DNA of 64,000 nucleotides, from contig NC_133227.1 of the NCBI RefSeq assembly GCF_040436345.1, positions 26,718,671 through 26,782,670 of the forward strand, in the 5' to 3' direction. This DNA is from Pagrus major (lineage: Eukaryota; Chordata; Actinopteri; Spariformes; Sparidae). A program made the position numbers and the translations under genes. Each line of letters begins with the position of its first letter. The first letter of the stretch is position 1. The notes below the pieces were generated by a model. It was not told the DNA's origin, did no database searches, and saw only the letters and a list, made by a program, of their open reading frames with translations. Below, piece after piece: positions 59,170-64,000 of this stretch.

Positions 59170-59760
59170 AGTCTTGCTGATAAAGCCCTGCTCTCCACGC
59201 TACCTGCTTCCAGGTGATTTTATCAGTTCGATGTGGCACATGGCTCCTGTTAGATCGTCGTTTTGTATGACTTCTAGTTTTTTCGTGTTCACTCTACACA
59301 CAGTGTTCACCTGCACCTGCACCTCTGCAGCCAGCAGCCTCACCCTGTGCTCACCAGAGTCTCAACTCACCACGCTACCTCACCTCCACCTGTACGGTTT
59401 TCATCAGATATGACGACGACAACAAAATCTGGCCTGAACACGTCAGTTTCCTCAGACAGAACAATGGTTCTTCTAACATGTTCTTGTCACGTTGTAGAAA
59501 GTCTTTCACAAACAATTAGTGTGTGTCTTTTGTGTTATTCATCAAAACCACTAACTGCATTATTTAGTTATAAACATAGATACCAAGCAAAATTTGATAT
59601 ATTTTTCTTAAAAAGTTAAATTTGTCCCAGTAAAATTAAAAATGCCATCTGTTATATGAATGTGTTTCTGAATGCACTGACTTTGCTTGATCTGGCACTT
59701 AATTACACAAAAGCATTATTATTTGATGTCATATTTGTGTGAACGTTTGAAGGACAAATA
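59170..59760. repeat. Spacer block of unit 2, also present in unit 1 and missing from unit 3
   Basis: It matches 54314-54870 of unit 1 with few changes. It contains CACCTGCACCTGCACCTCTG and, from 59394, the same sequence as the detached left piece at 49262. It shows no coding potential. It lies between R1 and R2, so recombination between those repeats would remove it. Confidence 0.7.
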
Positions 59761-60134
59761 CAGTTACTGAAAGTTTATTTCTGCCTAAATATGACTTGAT
59801 CTCATTCTTGAGCTTCATAATATAAAGATCTGAGCTCACGAGACAGTTTGAAATCCTTTTAAAGGACCATTACAACAGAAAATGTGCCTTTTCACCTGCC
59901 AAAAACTGATTGAAGGCCAAATACAGTTACTGAAAAGTCATTTTCAGAAATAAATGTCAAGTTGAGAGCAGAGGATGAGTTCAGGAGTCTCCCAGCCTGA
60001 GGAAAGAAGCTGCTCTGTAGTCTGGTGGTGAAGCAGACTAGTAACACCTGCACTTCTAAATGTTTGTTGTGAAAACATGAAACATTTTGGCTTTTTTTTG
60101 TACATATTCTGCTCTAACTGGGTTTATGTACTGA

Positions 60135-60197
60135 AGCACCGTGTCTATCATGGCCTTTACGATCACCCATGGAGCAGTGATAACAGATACAGTGCTA
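60135..60197 (-). pseudogene. Relic TRIM B-box 2 segment at the unit 2/3 junction
   Basis: Same fragment as at 55245-55309, with ATCATGGCCTTTACGATCAC and CCATGGAGCAGTGATAACAG. Its end is closer to copy 2 (GAGATAACAG at 57801) than to copies 1 and 3 (GAGAATACAG), which may reflect shared descent or chance. Confidence 0.7.
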
Positions 60198-61537
60198 AGA
60201 AGGGATAAGGGACGAGGGATGATTATGAAAAGTGGATAACCTCAAACAAACTCACTAACATGATTCATTTATTTATATTCTGGTCGTCTTTAGCTGTAAG
60301 TTAAATCAGTGCTGACACAAGGCACAGGAATATGATGGTTTAACTTATTTCTGCTTTTTTTCCCTTCAGCATTCAATCAACACACGGTCTGTTGTCTGTA
60401 GACGATGATTTCCAAAAATATTACCTCACATTTTGAGTGTTTCTGAGAAGACGTGAAGCCCAGTTATTCCTAAAGTGTGATTGGTCGAAGCCTGTAAAGC
60501 TTTGTATTATTCCCATTTTACTCCTGCATGATTGTTGTGGAATGTTAAAAAAAAAAAAGTTGTGTAATAAATCTGAAAGTAACACATTCTCCTGAAATAT
60601 TGTGTTGGAGTGTTTTCCTGTATGAAAGAGCCAACATGTCACAAACTTAATCATCTCAGAATTGTGCTGTTTCTGGTGAAATGACCCATCAGCTCCATGA
60701 TAACATGGAGGTTATCTGACTGCCTTCATTGATCTCCCTGTGTGTGTTTCTGTTCCCACAATATCTTGAAAAACTGATCGATTTAAATGAAATTTAGCAG
60801 GAAAACAAGTGATTCTGGTGATATTCTGACAGTTAAAGGAAGAACACACAGTCACCTATTCATTCATGTGTTTATTTATTTATTTGAAGGTTTTGAACAA
60901 AGACTTTTCATAACTGCTTCTTAAAATTGTTACTACATATTGACATGATATCAGTCTTAACAAGACGATCAACAAACTATTTTCAGAGGGTTAATTTTGA
61001 AACTATACAAGCTGATATTTTACTGATGTTTTTCATGCAGGTTTTGGTTACATAAAAAAAATAGAAATGTGATTTTGAAACATTGAAACAGAGGCACACT
61101 ATGGAGGACAGACAGAAGTATGTGCAAAACTAAAAAGTAAAGATGAAGTACACAAAATATGTTCTTGAAGATTTGGTACAAATAAAATTACATAAAAATC
61201 TTAAAACAAAAAAAACCCCTCAAAAATCCAAACAGATTCACACATTTTACACACCACATGTTTCTGACAAAAACTGATTCATCATTTCACATCTTGCATA
61301 TGTAATATTTCCCAAATGTTCAGTAAATGTAGCTCACAAGTCAAATTTCAACAAACACGATGCTTTAATCACTCTGTAGGAAACAATCACAGTTTCTCTA
61401 AATTGAGAAGAAAAAAACAAAACTATATAAAATCCAATAAAAATCATCATCGTCCCACCTCCTGTGTTTGATCAGTGCAGTGCAGACACACCTCAACATG
61501 TACAGCACCACAGATGAGTCTCTCTTTAATCTCCTGT

Positions 61538-63211
61538 CTACTTGAGCTCACACAACTCTGCTGTGGTACCAGTACTGCCCGGAAGCCAAAATCCAGCATA
61601 GAGAGGCTGAGTGAACGTGGTCTGGACTCTGTGGAGGAGAGTGATGGTTTCAGAGACGCTGTAGTAAGACAGAGTACCTGCACTATGATCCAGGTAAACT
61701 CCTATTGTGGAGGACTGAGGGCCTGAGATGGAAGTAACAATATCATTATGTCTGAATTTATAACCTCCACTGTTACATATTAATGACCAGGATTTGTCAT
61801 TATATCCAAATACACATTCAGTACGGGTCCCTGTTCTGCTAATGTTCTTGTATGCAACTGCTATATCAACCGTCCCGCTCCACTTCACCTCCCAGTAACA
61901 ACGTCCAGTCAGACCCTCTCTACTCAGGACCTGCCACCTTTCACCAAATCTGTCTGGGTGAGCTGAATATACCTGGTCTACTGACATTAATGTTGCTTTT
62001 CTGTTCCTGCCACTTAATGACAAACGTGTGTTTGCTGTGTTTGGATCCAGTGTGATTTCACAAGAATACTTGAGAAGTTCAGTTCTGGTTCTGGGCTCTG
62101 CTTGAGGCAGTAAAACATCCACTTCAGTCACTGCCAGTGAGATCTTTGTCCACTCCTCACTCAGGACAGCCTGAAGTTTATCTCTGGCCTCCGACACAGC
62201 TGCTGTCACACCCTCAAAAGAGCACAGAGGACGTATAACAATGCTGGGTAAGTCTTTAGGTTCGCTCAGACGTGACAGTGAGAAGTAGTTGTTCAGGAAA
62301 TGGAGATGATCTTCAGTGTGTGAGAGCTTCTCCAGCTCAGTGTCTTTCCTCCGCAGCTCAGTGATCTCCTGCTGCAGCTCCTCCTCAAGATCTTTAGCTC
62401 GACTCACTTCAGTTTTCTGCTGTGATCTGATCTGCTGCTTCACTTCAGAGCTTCTCTTCTCAATGAGACGGATCAAGTCGGTGAATGTCTTCTCGCTGTC
62501 CTCCACAGCTTTGTCAGCAGAAAGATTGATAGCCTCCACCCTCCGCTGAAGCACCTTGACGTCTTTCTCTCTGTCCTGGATTCTCTGTTGGATTGTTTGC
62601 TGACTCGCCCCGAGCTCCGTCTGCCTCTCAGCCCTTTCTGCTGCAGCAGAGACTGTGTCATGGCCTTTATGATCATCCATGGAGCAGAGAATACAGATAC
62701 ACTGCTGATCAGTGCGGCAGAAAATCTTCATCACCTCGTCATGGCGAGAGCAGATGTTCTCCTGAAGCTTTAAGGTGGCTTCAACCAGCTTGTGTTTCTT
62801 GAATGTAGCCACACTGTAGTGAGGCTGGAGGTGTTGCTCACAGTAAGAGGCCATACACACCAGACAGGACTTGAAGGCTTTCAGCTTCTTCCCAGTGCAG
62901 AAGTCACAGGCCACGTCTCCAGGTCCAGCATAGGAATGATCAGGTGAAGCAGCTTGAAGTTGTACTTTCTTCACTTCCTCCACTAACTCTGCAAACATGA
63001 TGTTTTTCACCAGGACAGGCCTCGGTGTGAAGCTCTGCCTGCACTGAGGGCAGCTGTGTGCTTCCTTGTCTTTCTCCGTGTCCCAGCAGTCTTTAATACA
63101 GCTCATGCAGTAGCTGTGCCCACAGGGAATAGTCACAGGATCCTTCAGAAGATCCAGACAGATTGAACAGCTCAGTTTCTCTCGATCCAGCTGAAGCACA
63201 TGCTGCGCCAT
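61538..63211 (-). CDS. finTRIM-type E3 ubiquitin ligase, copy 3, 557 aa
   Basis: A third intact single-exon copy. It has four extra residues just before the RING (MAQHVLQLDREK against MAQLDREK in copy 2), from a 12-base insertion at about 63192-63203. The RING ligands are therefore shifted by four (Cys15, 18, 30, His32, Cys35, 38, 54, 57) and all are present, as are both B-boxes, coiled coil and PRY-SPRY. Against copy 2 I count about 8 changes in the first 365 residues and about 16 in the SPRY: HPDRFGERW, CVFGYND, LICNSGGYKFRHNDIV and FWLPGSTGTT lie in the same stretches that vary between copies 1 and 2. The shared poly(A) word is at 60871-60885. Function as for the family; ligand unknown. 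Confidence 0.9.
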   Translation of the reverse strand: MAQHVLQLDREKLSCSICLDLLKDPVTIPCGHSYCMSCIKDCWDTEKDKEAHSCPQCRQSFTPRPVLVKNIMFAELVEEVKKVQLQAASPDHSYAGPGDVACDFCTGKKLKAFKSCLVCMASYCEQHLQPHYSVATFKKHKLVEATLKLQENICSRHDEVMKIFCRTDQQCICILCSMDDHKGHDTVSAAAERAERQTELGASQQTIQQRIQDREKDVKVLQRRVEAINLSADKAVEDSEKTFTDLIRLIEKRSSEVKQQIRSQQKTEVSRAKDLEEELQQEITELRRKDTELEKLSHTEDHLHFLNNYFSLSRLSEPKDLPSIVIRPLCSFEGVTAAVSEARDKLQAVLSEEWTKISLAVTEVDVLLPQAEPRTRTELLKYSCEITLDPNTANTRLSLSGRNRKATLMSVDQVYSAHPDRFGERWQVLSREGLTGRCYWEVKWSGTVDIAVAYKNISRTGTRTECVFGYNDKSWSLICNSGGYKFRHNDIVTSISGPQSSTIGVYLDHSAGTLSYYSVSETITLLHRVQTTFTQPLYAGFWLPGSTGTTAELCELK

Positions 63212-63755
63212 TTCTCCTCCAGACGACAGTGAATGTCAGTAAGTTTCACTCTCTGTTTCCAGATAAAAGCTGAGCTCATTTCCTTGATGTTCAGTCACTG
63301 GTCTGTAGTGTATGAGCCTATCAGCTGTTGTATTTCATCACATGGTGTTTAGACCGATTTTTTCACTGGCAGATCTATGAAAGGGGAGGAACTACCAACA
63401 TCAGAGCTGAATGTGCTTTGAGAGTTTCTCAGAGCAGGAGGAGCCGAGCCTGGCCAGTCAGTAACGTCTGGGTGGGGTTAAAAAGTTGTGCTTGATCCAG
63501 GAAGAGGAGGGTTGTGAGAGTTGCATTGTGTATCAGCGCTCAGAAATAGTGCACCGCTCAGATAATTATATAATTAACCCGTGTTCCCAGAGGAACCTGA
63601 TTTACAGGGTACAAGGTTCCTTTTTCTTTCTGTCTTCTTACAACAGGGTTGTTTAACAAAATAGTTGCTGAATTCCCTTTATGCTCCTCACTAAAGAAAA
63701 CAAATCTGTAAATGGATGAATAAAAAATAAGACACAACAACGAACAATTTCTTGT
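63212..63755 (-). promoter_or_regulatory. Conserved 5' flank of TRIM copy 3
   Basis: Closely follows the flanks of copies 1 and 2 up to the spacer repeat at 63756, including the paired GAAAC words and the GGGTTAAAAAGTTGTGC block near 63475. Confidence 0.35.
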
Positions 63756-63912
63756 AGTTGAGAGCAGAGGATGAGTTCAGGAGTCTCCCAGCCTGAGGAA
63801 AGAAGCTGCTCTGTAGTCTGGTGGTGAAGCAGACTAGTAACACCTGTACTTCTAAATGTTTGTTGGGAAAAGATTTTGGCTTTTTTTTGGTCCATATTCT
63901 GCTCTAACTGGG
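63756..63912. repeat. Single (fused) spacer repeat of unit 3
   Basis: The left context (CAATTTCTTGTAGTTGAG) is that of R1; the right part (TTTTGGCTTTTTTTTGG and then GGGTTTATGTACTGAAGC) is that of R2. This is a hybrid of the two. Confidence 0.8.
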
Positions 63913-63929
63913 TTTATGTACTGAAGCAC

Positions 63930-63987
63930 CGTGTCTATCATGGCCTTTACGATCACCCATGGAGCAGTGATAACAGATACAGTGCTC
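63930..63987 (-). pseudogene. Relic TRIM B-box 2 segment at the unit 3/4 junction
   Basis: Same short fragment as at the earlier junctions. It is followed at once by the unit marker AGAAGGGATAAGG at 63988, which runs to the window edge. The array therefore continues to the right with at least part of a fourth unit. Confidence 0.7.
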
Positions 63988-64000
63988 AGAAGGGATAAGG

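Larger units (their letters stand above)
55310..60197. repeat. finTRIM tandem repeat unit 2 (about 4.89 kb)
   Basis: Same layout as unit 1: 3' flank, TRIM gene (56651-58312), 5' flank, R1 (58856-59012), spacer, R2 (59959-60120) and relic TRIM fragment (60135-60197). The offset from unit 1 is 4854 bases at the start marker and 4853 at the TRIM stop codon, so indels between the units are few. Confidence 0.9.
60198..63987. repeat. finTRIM tandem repeat unit 3, shortened (about 3.79 kb)
   Basis: It begins with the same marker and holds a TRIM gene (61538-63211) at the same offset (1340 bases) as in units 1 and 2. After the 5' flank there is only one copy of the 150-base spacer repeat (63756-63912), with the left flank of R1 and the right flank of R2. 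About 1.1 kb of spacer is therefore missing. The next marker is at 63988. Confidence 0.9.

Noticed and set aside
50456-64000. Could the large repeats be a CRISPR array or a satellite?
   Set aside because: The units are 3.8 to 4.9 kb, gene-bearing and eukaryotic, with no short regular spacers.

Overview
This is vertebrate nuclear DNA, almost certainly from a ray-finned (teleost) fish. The genes are intron-rich with GT-AG junctions, the codons match vertebrate proteins, the non-coding DNA carries short teleost-type dispersed repeats, and the right end holds fish-specific finTRIM genes. The moderate intron sizes would suit a percomorph, but the species cannot be read from the window.

From 1 to about 48,750 the window is a conserved block in the order sec24a - camlg - ddx46 - c5orf24, all on the + strand. 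From memory this matches the human 5q31 order SEC24A-CAMLG-DDX46-C5orf24. I rebuilt sec24a as 23 coding exons (1134 aa), camlg as 4 (290 aa) and ddx46 as 23 (1062 aa). In each, every junction keeps the reading frame. c5orf24 has one coding exon (205 aa). At the far left a probable first exon of a divergent minus-strand gene faces sec24a; in human that neighbour is SAR1B, but nothing in the window proves it here. The products are housekeeping proteins: COPII cargo selection (Sec24A), tail-anchored protein insertion at the ER (CAMLG), pre-mRNA splicing (DDX46/Prp5) and an uncharacterised GRP-repeat protein (C5orf24).

From about 49,260 to the right edge the block gives way to a tandem array on the minus strand. 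It holds three intact single-exon finTRIM-type genes (552, 553 and 557 aa; RING, two B-boxes, coiled coil, PRY-SPRY) in repeat units of about 4.85, 4.89 and 3.79 kb, and the first bases of a fourth unit end the window. The copies are nearly identical except in the SPRY loops. The third unit is shorter by about 1.1 kb, as expected from recombination between two direct repeats of about 150 bp that lie in the spacers. A relic of a TRIM B-box 2 coding segment sits at each unit junction.

Intergenic and intronic DNA holds several plain DNA-transposon relics: a hAT-like element with a flanking duplication (3416), a TTAA-flanked MITE (21623), and a TA-flanked MITE nested in an older dispersed repeat (45724). 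It also holds microsatellites and candidate promoter motifs (ETS, NRF1, CRE, CTCF-like). I saw no tRNA, rRNA, CRISPR array, retrovirus or large virus-like element. The strongest candidate for something new is the finTRIM array: its SPRY divergence, recombination scar and relic junctions.
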